Assembly (NCBI RefSeq): GCF_000282335.1
Contig: NZ_AKJM01000063.1
Coordinates: forward strand, 1-32,294
From: Pseudomonas sp. GM48
Lineage (GTDB): Bacteria; Pseudomonadota; Gammaproteobacteria; Pseudomonadales; Pseudomonadaceae
Length of the DNA stretch: 32,294 nt
Direction of reading: 5' to 3'
The notes under the pieces are model-generated. The model saw nothing but the letters and a program-made list of their open reading frames with translations. It was not told where the DNA came from and did not search any database. This document shows, piece by piece, positions 9,709 through 20,151 of this stretch (the stretch's first letter is position 1; each line of letters starts with the position of its first letter). The position numbers and the translations under genes are program-made.

Positions 9709-10356
9709 ATGACTACCCAACGTCACTACTCGCCGATTGACCGACTTCTGCTGCAAGCCGATGCCGCGATGCGCACCCTGCTGCCCTTCAGCGGCCAGCC
9801 GTACCGTCCGTCGCCAGCCATCGTGCAGCCGGATGCGAAAATGAGCGACGAAGACACGCGTCACGTTGCCGGCCTGATGCGCATCAACCACACCGGAGAA
9901 GTCTGCGCCCAGGCGCTGTATCAAGGGCAGGCACTGACTGCCAAGCTGCCGCAAGTGCGTGCCGCGATGGAACATGCCGCCGAAGAAGAAATTGATCACC
10001 TGGTCTGGTGCGAACAACGTATCCAGCAACTGGGTAGCCACACCAGCATCCTCAATCCGCTGTTTTACGGCATGTCGTTCGGGATTGGTGCAGTGGCTGG
10101 CCTGATCAGCGACAAAGTCAGCCTGGGGTTCGTCGCGGCAACGGAAGACCAGGTGTGCAAACACCTGAACGAACATCTGGAGCAATTGCCGGCCGAAGAT
10201 GAAAAGTCCCGGGCGATTCTTGAGCAGATGCGCATCGATGAAGAACAGCATGCCGAAAGTGCGCTGGAGGCTGGCGGGTTCCGGTTTCCGGCACCGGTGA
10301 AGTTCGGGATGAGTCTGATGGCCAAGGTGATGACCAAGAGCACCTATCGGATCTGA
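9709..10356 (+). CDS. coq7: 2-polyprenyl-3-methyl-6-methoxy-1,4-benzoquinol hydroxylase
   Basis: A 215-residue membrane-associated di-iron hydroxylase of ubiquinone biosynthesis (the step carried out by UbiF in E. coli). The ferritin-like four-helix bundle shows the iron ligands in [27 protein letters not shown], the middle helix with NEHLEQL, and [15 protein letters not shown] strong GGAGG ribosome binding site sits seven bases before the ATG at 9709, which rules out the open frame upstream to 9640 that runs close to the REP pair. It is followed by a single REP and a strong terminator shared with speD. Confidence 0.95.
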   Translation: MTTQRHYSPIDRLLLQADAAMRTLLPFSGQPYRPSPAIVQPDAKMSDEDTRHVAGLMRINHTGEVCAQALYQGQALTAKLPQVRAAMEHAAEEEIDHLVWCEQRIQQLGSHTSILNPLFYGMSFGIGAVAGLISDKVSLGFVAATEDQVCKHLNEHLEQLPAEDEKSRAILEQMRIDEEQHAESALEAGGFRFPAPVKFGMSLMAKVMTKSTYRI

Positions 10357-10381
10357 TTTCCAGGTCGGCTGACAGGCCCCC

Positions 10382-10406
10382 TTCGCGAGCAAGCCCGCTC
10401 CCACAA
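10382..10406. repeat. single REP element
   Basis: One arm only (TTCGCGAGCAAGCCCGCTCC and following CACAA) of the same REP family, just after coq7. No inverted partner is nearby. Confidence 0.85.
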
Positions 10407-10424
10407 GGGGTTCGTGATAGCAAT

Positions 10425-10460
10425 AAAAAAGGCGACTGCCGTGAGGAAGTCGCCTTTTTT
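10425..10460. terminator. bidirectional terminator between coq7 and speD
   Basis: AAAAAAGGCGACT (10425-10437) pairs with AGTCGCCTTTTTT (10448-10460) around a 10-base loop. T tracts occur on both strands, so it serves both convergent genes. Confidence 0.9.
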
Positions 10461-10473
10461 GTGTTCGAGAATC

Positions 10474-11265
10474 TTACGCCATATTGCGTGCGTAGAAGAT
10501 TTCGAGCATTTCGTGTTTCACCCGCTCGGTCACCTGGGCGCGTTGCTCAGAGGACAGGTTGCTGGTGGCGTCGCCGAACAGGTAGTTATCCAGTTCGAAG
10601 TTCTTCAGCAGCATCTTGGTGTGGAACAGGTTTTCCTGGTACACGTTCACGTCGGTCATCTGGTACGCGTCGTAAGTGTCATCGGAAAGGTAGTTCTGGA
10701 TCGAATTGATCTCATGGTCGATGAAGTGCTTTTTGCCTTCAACGTCACGGGTGAAGCCGCGCACACGGTAGTCCACGGTCACGATGTCCGAATCGAACTG
10801 GTGAATCAGGAAGTTGAGCGCTTTAAGCGGTGAAATGACCCCGCAAGTCGACACGTCGATGTCCACACGGAAGGTTGCAATACCGCTGACCGGATGGATT
10901 TCCGGGTAGGTGTGCACCGTGATGTGGCTCTTGTCGAGGTGGGCCAGAATGATTTCAGGCAGCGGGCCCGGAGACTCTTCGATCTGACTGTCGGTCGGGG
11001 TTACCGGCTCTTCGGAGATCAGGATCGTGACGCTGGCACCCTGCGGCTCATAGTCCTGACTGGCAATGTTCAGGATGTTGGCACCAATGATATCGACAAC
11101 TTCCGTGAGGATCTGCGTCAGGCGTTTCGCGTTGTACTCTTTATTGATGTACTCGACGTAAGCCTGCTGGTCTTGCGGGGTTTCCGCGTAGCAGATGTCA
11201 TAGATGTTGAAGCTCAAGGTCTTTGTCAGGTTATTGAACCCGTGGAGCTTGAGTTTGCTTTTCAC
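10474..11265 (-). CDS. speD: S-adenosylmethionine decarboxylase proenzyme
   Basis: This enzyme makes decarboxylated SAM, the aminopropyl donor for spermidine. The 263-residue protein is of the E. coli-like (class 1A) type. Self-cleavage is expected at K112/S113 in [14 protein letters not shown], which turns the serine into the catalytic pyruvoyl group. The start is a GTG at 11265 ([20 protein letters not shown]), chosen from family length and the AGAG sequence upstream; the longer frame to 11337 has no family similarity. A 239-bp spacer with a perfect hairpin separates it from the upstream OsmC-family gene on the same strand. Confidence 0.95.
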   Translation of the reverse strand: MKSKLKLHGFNNLTKTLSFNIYDICYAETPQDQQAYVEYINKEYNAKRLTQILTEVVDIIGANILNIASQDYEPQGASVTILISEEPVTPTDSQIEESPGPLPEIILAHLDKSHITVHTYPEIHPVSGIATFRVDIDVSTCGVISPLKALNFLIHQFDSDIVTVDYRVRGFTRDVEGKKHFIDHEINSIQNYLSDDTYDAYQMTDVNVYQENLFHTKMLLKNFELDNYLFGDATSNLSSEQRAQVTERVKHEMLEIFYARNMA

Positions 11266-11397
11266 CGTTAAAAACTCTCTATGTGTTTGCGGCCCGGCCG
11301 CGTGATCAAGCATGCCCGTCAGATGCGAACAACGCACCTGCGTAGGACGGTTAACACCTCTTCGCGATGGCGATTTTGGTTGTCTGTTCGGGTGCGA

Positions 11398-11417
11398 GGC
11401 CTGTCGGCTGACAGGCC
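11398..11417. other. perfect hairpin in the speD upstream region
   Basis: GGCCTGTC (11398-11405) and GACAGGCC (11410-11417) form an 8-bp perfect inverted repeat with a 4-base loop. No T tract follows on either strand, so it does not look like an intrinsic terminator. It could be an operator or an RNA structure in the speD leader. Confidence 0.45.
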
Positions 11418-11491
11418 ACTACCCTGAAAAAAGTGGCGCATTATGCAGACGTCAGCTTGGGTTCGCCAGAGTCTGCACTGCTTTTATGATA

Positions 11492-11509
11492 GTTGAATGT
11501 CGATTCAAC
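11492..11509 (-). terminator. weak hairpin at the end of the OsmC-family gene
   Basis: GTTGAAT and ATTCAAC form a 7-bp stem with a 4-base loop, overlapping the stop codon of the OsmC-family gene. The following minus-strand sequence is AT-rich (TATCATAAAA) but lacks a proper T tract. Confidence 0.3.
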
Positions 11510-11927
11510 CGAGCTCGATGATCTCGTAGTCGTGGGTGATTGCCACGCCTGCCGCGCCGAGCATGATCGAGGCGGAGCAATACTTCTCGGCAGACAATTC
11601 GATGGCGCGCTTGACCTGGGCTTCTTTCAGCCCGCGGCCCTTGACCACGAAGTGCATGTGGATTTTGGTGAAAACCTTTGGATCTTCGGTCGCACGCTCG
11701 GCTTCCAGGAAAGCCTCACAGCTTTCGACCGCCTGGCGGGACTTCTTGAGGATGCTGACCACATCGAAATTGCTGCAACCGCCGACACCCAGCAGCAACA
11801 TTTCCATCGGCCGGACACCCAGGTTACGTCCGCCGGCATCGGGCGGACCGTCCATGACCACGACATGACCGCTACCGGATTCGCCGAGGAACATGGCTTC
11901 GCCAGCCCATTGGATGCGTGCCTTCAT
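11505..11927 (-). CDS. OsmC family protein
   Basis: A 140-residue OsmC/Ohr-fold protein. These act as thiol-dependent hydroperoxide reductases or as poorly defined relatives. The family motif PMEMLLLGVGGCSNFDVVSIL supplies one conserved cysteine, and a second cysteine occurs in AEKYCSASIMLG, giving the two-cysteine pattern. The ORF can begin at a TTG (11933), but the ATG at 11927 has GGAG eight bases upstream and is preferred. It is divergent from vfr and upstream of speD on the same strand, the same order as PA0654-PA0652 in PAO1 (recalled). Substrate is unknown. Confidence 0.9.
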   Translation of the reverse strand: MKARIQWAGEAMFLGESGSGHVVVMDGPPDAGGRNLGVRPMEMLLLGVGGCSNFDVVSILKKSRQAVESCEAFLEAERATEDPKVFTKIHMHFVVKGRGLKEAQVKRAIELSAEKYCSASIMLGAAGVAITHDYEIIELG

Positions 11928-12144
11928 CGCCAAGACTCCACTGTATAAAAAAGGGTCGCCAGCTTAGCACAGGCCCCGTGATTGAAGCCCCCGGCGTCCT
12001 AGGACATATCCCACGGCCTTGTAGGTAAATGCTCGAATGTTGCAGGAAGTGTCTGTTAAGCTGACGCCAATTCGATGGCGCATAGCCAGCTTTCGCTATT
12101 CATAAAAAAACCAGACACACGCGCTGTCTTTTCGGGATACAACC

Positions 12145-12789
12145 ATGGTTGCGATTGCCCCCAACCCCAAAATCAAGAACCTCGACAAGCTGTTGATGCA
12201 TTGCCAGCGCCGCCGCTATCAGGCCAAGAGCAACATCATTTGTGCCGGAGACCGCTCGGAAACGCTGTTCTTCATCATCAAAGGCTCAGTCACCATCCTG
12301 ATCGAAGATGACGATGGCCGGGAAATGATCATTTCCTACCTGAACACCGGGGACTTTTTCGGCGAGCTGGGCCTGTTTGAGCAGGCCGGCCTGGAACAGG
12401 AGCGCAGCGCCTGGGTGCGAGCCAAGGTTGAATGCGAAGTCGCGGAAATCAGCTACGCGAAATTCCGCGAGTTGTCCCTGCAGGATCCGGACATTCTTTA
12501 CGTACTCAGCGGACAAATCGCACAGCGTCTGCGCAACACTACGCGCAAGGTCGGTGACCTGGCATTCTTCGATGTGACCGGTCGAGTCGCCCGTTGCCTG
12601 CTGGAGCTGTGTAAACAGCCAGACGCCATGACTCATCCCGATGGCATGCAAATCAAGGTGACCCGTCAGGAAATCGGGCGGATTGTCGGTTGTTCCCGGG
12701 AGATGGTCGGTCGCGTGCTCAAGGATCTGGAAGAACGCAACCTGGTGGACGTCAAAGGCAAGACCATGGTGGTCTTCGGTACGCGATAA
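12145..12789 (+). CDS. vfr: cAMP-activated global regulator Vfr (CRP family)
   Basis: A 214-residue CRP-type transcription factor. The cAMP-binding beta-roll covers about residues 20-120, with the phosphate-binding cassette [12 protein letters not shown] followed by [17 protein letters not shown]. The dimer helix follows, then a C-terminal helix-turn-helix, [25 protein letters not shown], nearly identical to E. coli CRP. Length and sequence fit Vfr. In P. aeruginosa Vfr controls virulence, type IV pili and quorum sensing; in fluorescent pseudomonads its regulon is less clear. The gene is convergent with the lipoate-ligase-like gene, stop to stop within about 10 bp, with no terminator seen between them. 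Confidence 0.95.
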   Translation: MVAIAPNPKIKNLDKLLMHCQRRRYQAKSNIICAGDRSETLFFIIKGSVTILIEDDDGREMIISYLNTGDFFGELGLFEQAGLEQERSAWVRAKVECEVAEISYAKFRELSLQDPDILYVLSGQIAQRLRNTTRKVGDLAFFDVTGRVARCLLELCKQPDAMTHPDGMQIKVTRQEIGRIVGCSREMVGRVLKDLEERNLVDVKGKTMVVFGTR

Positions 12790-12799
12790 GCTCGAAAAC

Positions 12800-13501
12800 C
12801 TAGCCGCTGAACATCTGCGCCAGCATCAACCGGTAGAGTTCGTCGAGGCGCGCCAGTGCATAGGGTGCCGTGAACTTCTCATGCAACGCGATGTGGCTTT
12901 CGGCGCGCACTCGTTGCTCCAGGCCGCAAGCTTCGTTGAAGCGATTGACCGCGGCGACCATCGACGCTCGGTCGTTATCGATCAGCATCGCACCGTGCAC
13001 CAACCCCACCGGACGCTGACCGCCCTGGCTCTGGCGCCAGCGCTGGGCGGTGCCGACCATCTTGCGACCATCAAGATTGACGTTGAAGCGTCCATCACAG
13101 AATGCACCGTCGATTTCGCCAAGGGACGACGAACCACCCAATTCATCCAGCAACTGGCAAATGGGGTCGCACAGGCGCCGGTAACCGGTTTCGATGCGGT
13201 TCAAATCACCTTCGCTGCGTGGTGGCGCGTAAACCAGGGCGATATTGATCGTTGTGGCGGATTGTGGAACCGGCTCACCGCCGGTATCGCGCAGCAGCAC
13301 CGGCCAACCTGCCGTCGCCGACACTTCACAGGCAGCCTCGAAACCGGGCAAGCGATTCAAACGGCGCGGCATGACCAGAGCCTGATCGCTCGGTTGCCAG
13401 AACAGCAGGCCGAATTCCGCGTCGCCGGCGCAGACCGAGGCCAACAGATCCTGTTCGGCTTGCAGGCCGGCTTCGATGGTCAGGGATATTGGCAGCGACA
13501 T
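12800..13501 (-). CDS. lipoate-protein ligase A-like protein
   Basis: A 233-residue protein of the biotin/lipoate ligase superfamily. Visible family features are LRDTGGEPVPQSATTINIALVY, which aligns with the RRxxGGG substrate loop of LplA, and GRKMVGTAQRWR, which carries the lysine that contacts the lipoyl-adenylate or acyl group. The C-terminal accessory domain of E. coli LplA is absent, so the size is closer to octanoyltransferases (LipM or LipB type). The start ATG at 13501 has GGAG six bases upstream. The longer frame starts inside a REP and is rejected. PAO1 lacks a gene here (recalled). Real activity, ligase or transferase, is uncertain. Confidence 0.75.
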   Translation of the reverse strand: MSLPISLTIEAGLQAEQDLLASVCAGDAEFGLLFWQPSDQALVMPRRLNRLPGFEAACEVSATAGWPVLLRDTGGEPVPQSATTINIALVYAPPRSEGDLNRIETGYRRLCDPICQLLDELGGSSSLGEIDGAFCDGRFNVNLDGRKMVGTAQRWRQSQGGQRPVGLVHGAMLIDNDRASMVAAVNRFNEACGLEQRVRAESHIALHEKFTAPYALARLDELYRLMLAQMFSG

Positions 13502-13543
13502 GGAGAACTCCGACAGACATGAGATCTTTGGGGAATTTGCGGG

Positions 13544-13615
13544 CCCCTTCGCGAGCAAGCCCGCTCCCACACTTGATCGAGGTCTAATGTGGGAGCGGGC
13601 TTGCTCGCGAAGGGG
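13544..13615. repeat. REP inverted pair (REPIN)
   Basis: Two REP arms face each other with only a short spacer. The outer CCCCTTCGCG is mirrored by CGCGAAGGGG. The element separates trpC from the lipoate-ligase-like gene and may stabilise the trpGDC transcript end. Confidence 0.9.
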
Positions 13616-13635
13616 GCGACTCGGTCTGTGAGTAA

Positions 13636-14472
13636 TCAGTCGAGTGTAGAACCGCTGACGGGAACGCCGCGCTCAGGGAAGAACAGACGCTGCAACTCGG
13701 TACCCGGGCTTTCGGCACGCATGAACGCTTCGCCGACCAGGAACGCGTAGACGTCGCTGATTTCCATCAGTTCGACATCGGCGCGGTTGAGAATGCCGCT
13801 CTCGGTGATGACCAGACGATCGCGCGGAATGCGCGGCAACAGGTCGAGAGTGGTTTCCAGGCTGACATCGAAAGTGTGCAGGTTGCGGTTGTTCACGCCA
13901 ACCAGCGGAGTGTCGAGGGTTTTCAGGGCCCGCTCCAGCTCATCGCCATCGTGGACTTCCACCAGCACGTCAAGGTTCACGCTTTTGGCCACGGCCGCCA
14001 GTTCGGCCATTTTCACGTCGTCCAGTGCGGAAACGATCAACAGCACGCAATCGGCACCCAGGGCCCGGGCTTCGACGATCTGATACGGATCGATCATGAA
14101 GTCCTTGCGGATCACCGGCAACTGGCACGCCGCACGGGCCTGCTGCAGATAGGCATCGGCACCCTGGAAGTAATCGATATCGGTAAGTACCGACAGGCAG
14201 GTCGCGCCGCCCTTTTCGTAGCTTCTGGCGATGTCGGCGGGAATGAAGTTCTCGCGGATCACACCTTTGCTCGGCGAAGCTTTCTTGATTTCGGCAATGA
14301 CGGCCGGTTGCTTCAGCTTGGCCTGAGCCAGCAAGGCCTTGGCAAAACCACGGGGTGCATCGGCCGTCTTGGCCAGACTTTCCAGCTCGGCGAGGCTGAC
14401 ACGAGCACTACGCTCGGCAACTTCCTCGACCTTGCGCGCCAGAATGTTTTCCAGAACCGTCGGTACACTCAT
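13636..14472 (-). CDS. trpC: indole-3-glycerol phosphate synthase
   Basis: Converts carboxyphenylamino-deoxyribulose phosphate to indoleglycerol phosphate, the fourth step of tryptophan synthesis. The 278-residue TIM barrel has the family motifs [21 protein letters not shown] (catalytic lysine region), [39 protein letters not shown] and [10 protein letters not shown]. It is the monofunctional TrpC, without a fused TrpF domain. Its ATG overlaps the trpD stop as ATGA, so translation is coupled. It is the last gene of trpGDC. Confidence 0.97.
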   Translation of the reverse strand: MSVPTVLENILARKVEEVAERSARVSLAELESLAKTADAPRGFAKALLAQAKLKQPAVIAEIKKASPSKGVIRENFIPADIARSYEKGGATCLSVLTDIDYFQGADAYLQQARAACQLPVIRKDFMIDPYQIVEARALGADCVLLIVSALDDVKMAELAAVAKSVNLDVLVEVHDGDELERALKTLDTPLVGVNNRNLHTFDVSLETTLDLLPRIPRDRLVITESGILNRADVELMEISDVYAFLVGEAFMRAESPGTELQRLFFPERGVPVSGSTLD

Positions 14473-15518
14473 CCTTCATTCTCCACTTTGAATACCGCGG
14501 TAAATGCACCCAGCTCCTCAAGCTTTTCTCGAGCGAGGCCGGTGTGCAGCGCATCGTGTGCCAAGGCAACACCTTCTTTCAGGCTGCTGGCATGGTCGGC
14601 CGCATACAGTGCGGCACCGGCATTGAGCATGATCATCTCGGCCGCTTTCTGACCGTTCTCGGTCTTGCGCTTGCCCAGGGCATCGCGAATCAGCTCCAGG
14701 GACGCCGCCGGGCTATCCACCGCCAGGCCATGCAGGCTCTGGCTCTTCATGCCCAGGTCTTCCGGCTCGACCCAATATTCGGTGATCTGGCCATCCTTCA
14801 GCTCAGCGACAAACGTCGGTGCTGCCAGGCTGAACTCATCCAGGCCGTCCTTCGAATGCACCACCAGCACGTGCTTGCTGCCCAGGCGCTGCAACACTTC
14901 GGCCAGCGGCCGGCACAAGGCCTGGGTGAACACGCCCACCACCTGATGCTTCACACCGGCCGGATTCGTAAGCGGGCCGAGCATGTTGAACAACGTGCGC
15001 AAGCCCAGTTCACGACGCGGACTGGCGGCGTATTTCATCGCAGAGTGATGAGTCTGGGCAAACATGAAACCAATACCAACGTTGTCAATGCAGCGCGCCA
15101 CTTGCACCGGCGTCAGGTTCAGGTAGATGCCGGCCGCCTCCAGCAGATCGGCGCTACCGCTCTTGCCCGACACCGCACGGTTGCCGTGTTTGGCTACCGT
15201 ACAGCCGGCCGCCGAAACCACGAAAGCGGAAGCGGTCGACACGTTGAAAATATTGGCGCCGTCGCCGCCAGTGCCGACCACATCGACTACACCGTCGAGG
15301 GTCTTGAGTTCGACCTTGTCCGCCAGTTCGCGCATCACCGACACCGCACCGACGATTTCGTCGATGCTTTCGCTCTTCATGCGCATGGCCATCATGAACG
15401 CGCCAATCTGCGCGTCGGTGCATTGACCGGTCATGATTTCGCGCATCACGTCGCGCATTTCATCGGTGCTGAGGTCGAGGTGATCGACGATACGGCTCAG
15501 GGCTGTCTTGATATTCAT
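14469..15518 (-). CDS. trpD: anthranilate phosphoribosyltransferase
   Basis: Transfers phosphoribose from PRPP to anthranilate, the second committed step of tryptophan synthesis. The 349-residue protein shows the PRPP-binding glycine loop [23 protein letters not shown], the [20 protein letters not shown] segment, and [27 protein letters not shown]. It is the stand-alone enzyme, not a TrpGD fusion. The trpG stop is about 10 bp upstream of its ATG, and its own stop overlaps the trpC start by four bases. Confidence 0.97.
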   Translation of the reverse strand: MNIKTALSRIVDHLDLSTDEMRDVMREIMTGQCTDAQIGAFMMAMRMKSESIDEIVGAVSVMRELADKVELKTLDGVVDVVGTGGDGANIFNVSTASAFVVSAAGCTVAKHGNRAVSGKSGSADLLEAAGIYLNLTPVQVARCIDNVGIGFMFAQTHHSAMKYAASPRRELGLRTLFNMLGPLTNPAGVKHQVVGVFTQALCRPLAEVLQRLGSKHVLVVHSKDGLDEFSLAAPTFVAELKDGQITEYWVEPEDLGMKSQSLHGLAVDSPAASLELIRDALGKRKTENGQKAAEMIMLNAGAALYAADHASSLKEGVALAHDALHTGLAREKLEELGAFTAVFKVENEG

Positions 15519-15527
15519 GAAAAGTCC

Positions 15528-16121
15528 TTAGCGCGTGCCGCCGGTTTGTTTGAGGAAGTTGGCGAACAGTTCGTGGCCCTGCTCGGTGAGGATCGATTCC
15601 GGGTGAAATTGCACGCCTTCGATGTTCAGGGTCTTGTGACGCAGGCCCATGATCTCATCCACCGAGCCGTCTTCGAGCTGGGTCCAGGCGGTCAGTTCGA
15701 GGCAATCGGGCAGGGTTTCGCGCTTGACGATCAATGAATGATAGCGCGTGACCGTCAGCGGACGGTTCAGGCCTGCGAACACACCCTTGTCCTCGTGAAA
15801 TACCGGGCTAGTCTTACCGTGCATCACTTGACGGGCGCGCACCACATCACCGCCAAAGGCCTGGCCGATGGATTGGTGGCCAAGGCAGACGCCAAGAATC
15901 GGCAGTTTGCCGGCGAAATGCTTGATCGCTTCGATCGAGATGCCGGCTTCGGTCGGGGTGCAAGGACCGGGGGACACAACGATGCGCTCAGGGTTGAGGG
16001 CTTCGATTTCGGCGATGGTCAGTTCATCGTTGCGCACGACTTTGACCTGGGAGCCAAGCTCGCCCAGGTACTGCACAACGTTGTAGGTAAAGGAGTCGTA
16101 GTTATCGATCATCAGCAACAT
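15528..16121 (-). CDS. trpG: anthranilate synthase glutamine amidotransferase subunit
   Basis: A 197-residue class I glutamine amidotransferase that gives ammonia to TrpE. The catalytic triad is C79 ([16 protein letters not shown]), H173 and E175 (GVQFHPES). [19 protein letters not shown] is the usual start. In pseudomonads a close paralogue (PabA/PhnB) can exist, but the trpGDC operon position makes TrpG clear. The gene has a 164-bp leader after a short Trp-rich ORF, pointing to transcription attenuation. Confidence 0.97.
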   Translation of the reverse strand: MLLMIDNYDSFTYNVVQYLGELGSQVKVVRNDELTIAEIEALNPERIVVSPGPCTPTEAGISIEAIKHFAGKLPILGVCLGHQSIGQAFGGDVVRARQVMHGKTSPVFHEDKGVFAGLNRPLTVTRYHSLIVKRETLPDCLELTAWTQLEDGSVDEIMGLRHKTLNIEGVQFHPESILTEQGHELFANFLKQTGGTR

Positions 16122-16285
16122 GGCGTTAAAAACCTCTTGAATTCACTGACTTTAAAGATGGCCTTCGAATGATTACCCGCAGAGCGCTGCACTTTGTCAG
16201 GTGCCGGGGTAGCGCCAGCAAAGCGGCATTTCAAACAGGTAAAGAAGGCGAAGCGGTACAGGTCCGGCGAGGCCGGCAAAAGAAT
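16122..16285 (-). other. trpG leader region after the Trp-rich ORF
   Basis: This untranslated stretch lies between the short Trp-rich ORF and trpG. On the minus strand it has a small CCGG-loop-CCGG hairpin directly after the leader stop, and a later CCGGCA that could pair with the TGCCGG of that hairpin, so two exclusive structures are possible. I do not see a textbook terminator with a long T tract. The role as attenuator is inferred from the leader ORF. Confidence 0.45.
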
Positions 16286-16354
16286 TCAGGCGCGCCAACG
16301 CCAGCGGGCGTGTGCCTTGATGACTTGATCCAGGAGTTTACTGATGATCAACAC
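16286..16354 (-). CDS. trpL: probable trpGDC leader peptide
   Basis: A 22-codon reading frame from GTG 16354, or 32 codons from GTG 16384, ends VIKAHARWRWRA-stop with two Trp codons (W18 and W20, separated by one Arg) just before the stop. It is in frame-conserved alignment with the C-terminal tail of Gph upstream of trpE ([16 protein letters not shown]), with 20 identical bases over the ending. Tandem Trp codons ahead of a trp operon are the classic mark of a leader peptide whose translation senses charged tRNA-Trp. An in-frame TAA lies upstream, so it is not an extension of another gene. The start codon is unsure, as no strong ribosome binding site is visible. Confidence 0.7.
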   Translation of the reverse strand: MLIISKLLDQVIKAHARWRWRA

Positions 16355-16436
16355 GGGGAAGGTCTCGTTCGTACGTCCCGGCACAGTAACTTAGCTGGGC
16401 AGAGCGTGCAATATCGCCGGGGCCACTGCCCGCGAA

Positions 16437-16465
16437 ACTATCAAAGGCTTCGCGACAGATGGCAA
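16437..16465 (-). promoter_or_regulatory. candidate trpGDC promoter
   Basis: On the minus strand TTGCCA (16460-16465) and GATAGT (16437-16442) are separated by 17 bp. Transcription would begin near 16430, about 50-75 bases before the leader peptide start, a sensible attenuator layout. Confidence 0.5.
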
Positions 16466-16479
16466 AAGGCCGAAAGTTT

Positions 16480-16507
16480 TTGGTACTGTCGTTTCGTTTA
16501 CTACAAC
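16480..16507 (+). promoter_or_regulatory. candidate estA promoter
   Basis: TTGGTA (16480-16485) and TACAAC (16502-16507) with 16 bp spacing lie about 20 bp before the estA ATG. The match is modest. It is back to back with the trpG promoter. Confidence 0.3.
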
Positions 16508-16528
16508 AATAAATAAACGGATTTGCTC

Positions 16529-18439
16529 ATGATCAAACAGTCGTTGTTTGTACCGCTCGCAGGATGCTTGCTCGCGATGGCATGCGCCCAGGCGAACGCC
16601 GCACCCAATCCTTATACAAGTTTCGTGGTCTTCGGGGACAGCCTCAACGACGCCGGGACCTTTGCCGATACCGGCGGGCCTGCCGGGGCGACGCAGCGCT
16701 TTACCAACCGGACGGGGCCGGTGTATCTGGATGGCAGTGGTGAAGTCCGCTCGCTCAACTCCACGCAGATACTGGGTGGGAAACTGGGGTTCTCGGCGGA
16801 CCAGACCGCGTCATCCAATTCGGCCGTGCGCGCCAGCAACGGCCAGCCCGATGGCAACAACTGGGCCGTCGGCGGTTACCGCACCGACCAGATCCTGGAC
16901 TCGATCGCCACCACCTCCGACACCGGCGAGCGCGTCCGGGCGGGTTATCTGCCATCGAACAACTTCCGTGCCGACCCGAATGCGCTGTATTACCTGTCGG
17001 GTGGCGGCAACGACTTCCTGCAAGGTCGCGTCACCAGCTTGCCCCAGGCCAGTGCCGCCGCCGACCGACTGGCCGACAGCGTGCAGACGCTGCAAACCGC
17101 CGGCGCCAAATACGTCATGGTCTGGTTGCTGCCCGATATCGGCTTTACCCCGGCGTTCAACGGCACCCCGCTGCAAGCGTTCACATCCCAACTCAGCGCC
17201 CAGTTCAATACTGAACTGGTAAGCCGACTGCAGAACATCAATGCCGAAGTCATTCCGCTCAACATTCCTGTACTGCTCAAAGAGACGTTCGCCAACCCGG
17301 CGCAGTTTGGCCTGGCCACCGACCAGAACCTCATCGCCACCTGCTTCAGCGGCAACGGCTGTACCGAGAACGCCCGATACGGCATCAACAGCGCCACGCC
17401 GGACCCGACCAAGCTGATCTACAACGACTCTGTGCACCCCACAGAAGCCGGTCAGCGCCTGATTGCCGACTACGCGTATTCCCTGCTGGCAGCGCCGTGG
17501 GAGCTGACCTTGCTGCCGGAAATGGCCCAAGGCACCGTGCGCGCGCATCAGGATGAATTGCGCAACCAGTGGCTGGCCGATTGGGAAAACTGGCAAGGCG
17601 TCGGCCAATGGCGAGCCATTGTTTCCGGCGGTGGACAGCACCAGGACTTTGACGGTCAGGACAGCGCGGTCAGTGCCGACGGCAACGGTGCCAACCTGAA
17701 CATCGGTGGCAGCTACCGTCTCGATGATGCCTGGCGCGTCGGTCTGGTGGCCGGTTTCTATAACCAGAAACTCGAAGCCGGCAGCAACGACTCCGACTAC
17801 AAGCTCAACACTTACCTGGGCACAGCATTCGCCCAGTATCAGCAAAACCGTGTGTGGGCTGACGCGGCGTTGACGGCCGGGCATCTGGATTACGACAGCC
17901 TCAAGCGTAAGTTCCAGCTGGGCGTCAACGAGCGCGGCGAAAAAGGCGATACCAGTGGCTACGTCGAGGCCTTCAGCGCTCGCCTGGGTTACGACATTGC
18001 GCAACAAGCCAGCAGCCCTTGGCACCTGTCGCCGTTTGTCAGTGCCGATTTCGCCAAGGTGAAAGTCGACGGTTACTCTGAGGACGGCAACGATTCCACG
18101 GCACTGACCTTCGCCGATCAGGAGCGGATTTCCCGGCGCCTGGGCGCTGGTCTGCAGGGCAAATACCAGATCACCCCGCAAACCCAGGTGTTCGGCGAAG
18201 CGGCAATCGAGCGTGAGTACAACGACGATACTCAGGACGTGAGCATCAACCTCAACAGCCTGCCGAACAACCAGTTCACGCTGCAAGGCTACACCCCGCA
18301 AAGTCACCTGCAACATGTGAACCTGGGTGTGAGCCACAACCTCACCCGCGACCTGGCATTACGCGCCAGCTACAACATTCGCAGGGACGACGACTTCACC
18401 CAACAAGGCATCAACGTAGGTGTTGCGCTGGACTTCTGA
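16529..18439 (+). CDS. estA: autotransporter GDSL esterase EstA
   Basis: A 636-residue outer-membrane esterase. A signal peptide ends near A24 (CAQANA). The GDSL hydrolase passenger has S38 in [12 protein letters not shown], the oxyanion block GGGND at 158-162 and the D300-x-x-H303 pair in [11 protein letters not shown]. The C-terminal part, from about residue 340, is an autotransporter beta-barrel with alternating strands and a terminal phenylalanine (GVALDF), the usual outer-membrane assembly signal. In P. aeruginosa EstA is needed for rhamnolipid production and motility; P. putida EstP is a relative. The ATG at 16529 is preferred over a TTG two codons earlier. It is transcribed against the surrounding trp genes and occupies the trpE-trpG gap. 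Confidence 0.93.
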   Translation: MIKQSLFVPLAGCLLAMACAQANAAPNPYTSFVVFGDSLNDAGTFADTGGPAGATQRFTNRTGPVYLDGSGEVRSLNSTQILGGKLGFSADQTASSNSAVRASNGQPDGNNWAVGGYRTDQILDSIATTSDTGERVRAGYLPSNNFRADPNALYYLSGGGNDFLQGRVTSLPQASAAADRLADSVQTLQTAGAKYVMVWLLPDIGFTPAFNGTPLQAFTSQLSAQFNTELVSRLQNINAEVIPLNIPVLLKETFANPAQFGLATDQNLIATCFSGNGCTENARYGINSATPDPTKLIYNDSVHPTEAGQRLIADYAYSLLAAPWELTLLPEMAQGTVRAHQDELRNQWLADWENWQGVGQWRAIVSGGGQHQDFDGQDSAVSADGNGANLNIGGSYRLDDAWRVGLVAGFYNQKLEAGSNDSDYKLNTYLGTAFAQYQQNRVWADAALTAGHLDYDSLKRKFQLGVNERGEKGDTSGYVEAFSARLGYDIAQQASSPWHLSPFVSADFAKVKVDGYSEDGNDSTALTFADQERISRRLGAGLQGKYQITPQTQVFGEAAIEREYNDDTQDVSINLNSLPNNQFTLQGYTPQSHLQHVNLGVSHNLTRDLALRASYNIRRDDDFTQQGINVGVALDF

Positions 18440-18451
18440 TGTGCAGGCAAT

Positions 18452-18488
18452 AAAAAACGCGGCGCCCTTACAGGCGCCGCGTTTTTTT
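18452..18488. terminator. bidirectional terminator after estA
   Basis: AAAAAACGCGGCGCC (18452-18466) and GGCGCCGCGTTTTTT (18473-18487) form a perfect 15-bp stem with a 6-base loop. T tracts on both strands make it fit for estA and for trpE coming the other way. Confidence 0.92.
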
Positions 18489-18502
18489 ATGGTGAACACT
18501 TA

Positions 18503-18595
18503 TTGTGGTGAGCGAGCTTGCTCGCGTTCGGCTGCGAAGCAGTCGTCGTTGGGGCCTGCTTCGCAGGCCAGCGGGAGCAAGCTCCCTCGCCACAA
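18503..18595. repeat. imperfect inverted repeat, second REP-like type
   Basis: TTGTGGTGAGCGAGCTTGCT at the left and AGCAAGCTCCCTCGCCACAA at the right face each other around an inner GCCTGCTTCGCAGGC hairpin. The core differs from the other REPs in the window (GAGCGAGCTTGCTC rather than GAGCGGGCTTGCTC), so it belongs to another REP subtype. It lies between the terminator and the trpE stop. Confidence 0.7.
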
Positions 18596-18626
18596 AAAGC
18601 CCTTTGCCACAGTGTCAAAAGTGAAC

Positions 18627-20108
<1,482 letters not shown>

Positions 20109-20151
20109 GAGGTGCCTCGTGGCTTGAGGGTCGAACAGTCAGGTATGCAAA

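Noticed and set aside
12001..12144. possible Vfr/CRP autoregulatory site before vfr
   Set aside because: TGTCTGTTAAGCTGACG resembles the half-site spacing but matches TGTGA-N6-TCACA too poorly on both sides.
13502..13570. upstream extension of the lipoate-ligase-like gene beginning MGAGLLAKG
   Set aside because: That peptide is the translation of a REP element. Similar MGAGLLAK starts occur at other REPs in the window, so they are not protein starts.
16169..16516. 115-residue plus-strand frame between trpG and estA
   Set aside because: It overlaps the trpG promoter and leader on the other strand and has no domain. The similarity of part of it to another plus-strand frame near 20200 is explained by the gph tail/leader homology read in reverse.
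16811..18337. 508-residue open frame on the minus strand
   Set aside because: It is the complement of estA, which has a signal peptide, catalytic residues and a beta-barrel in the right frame.
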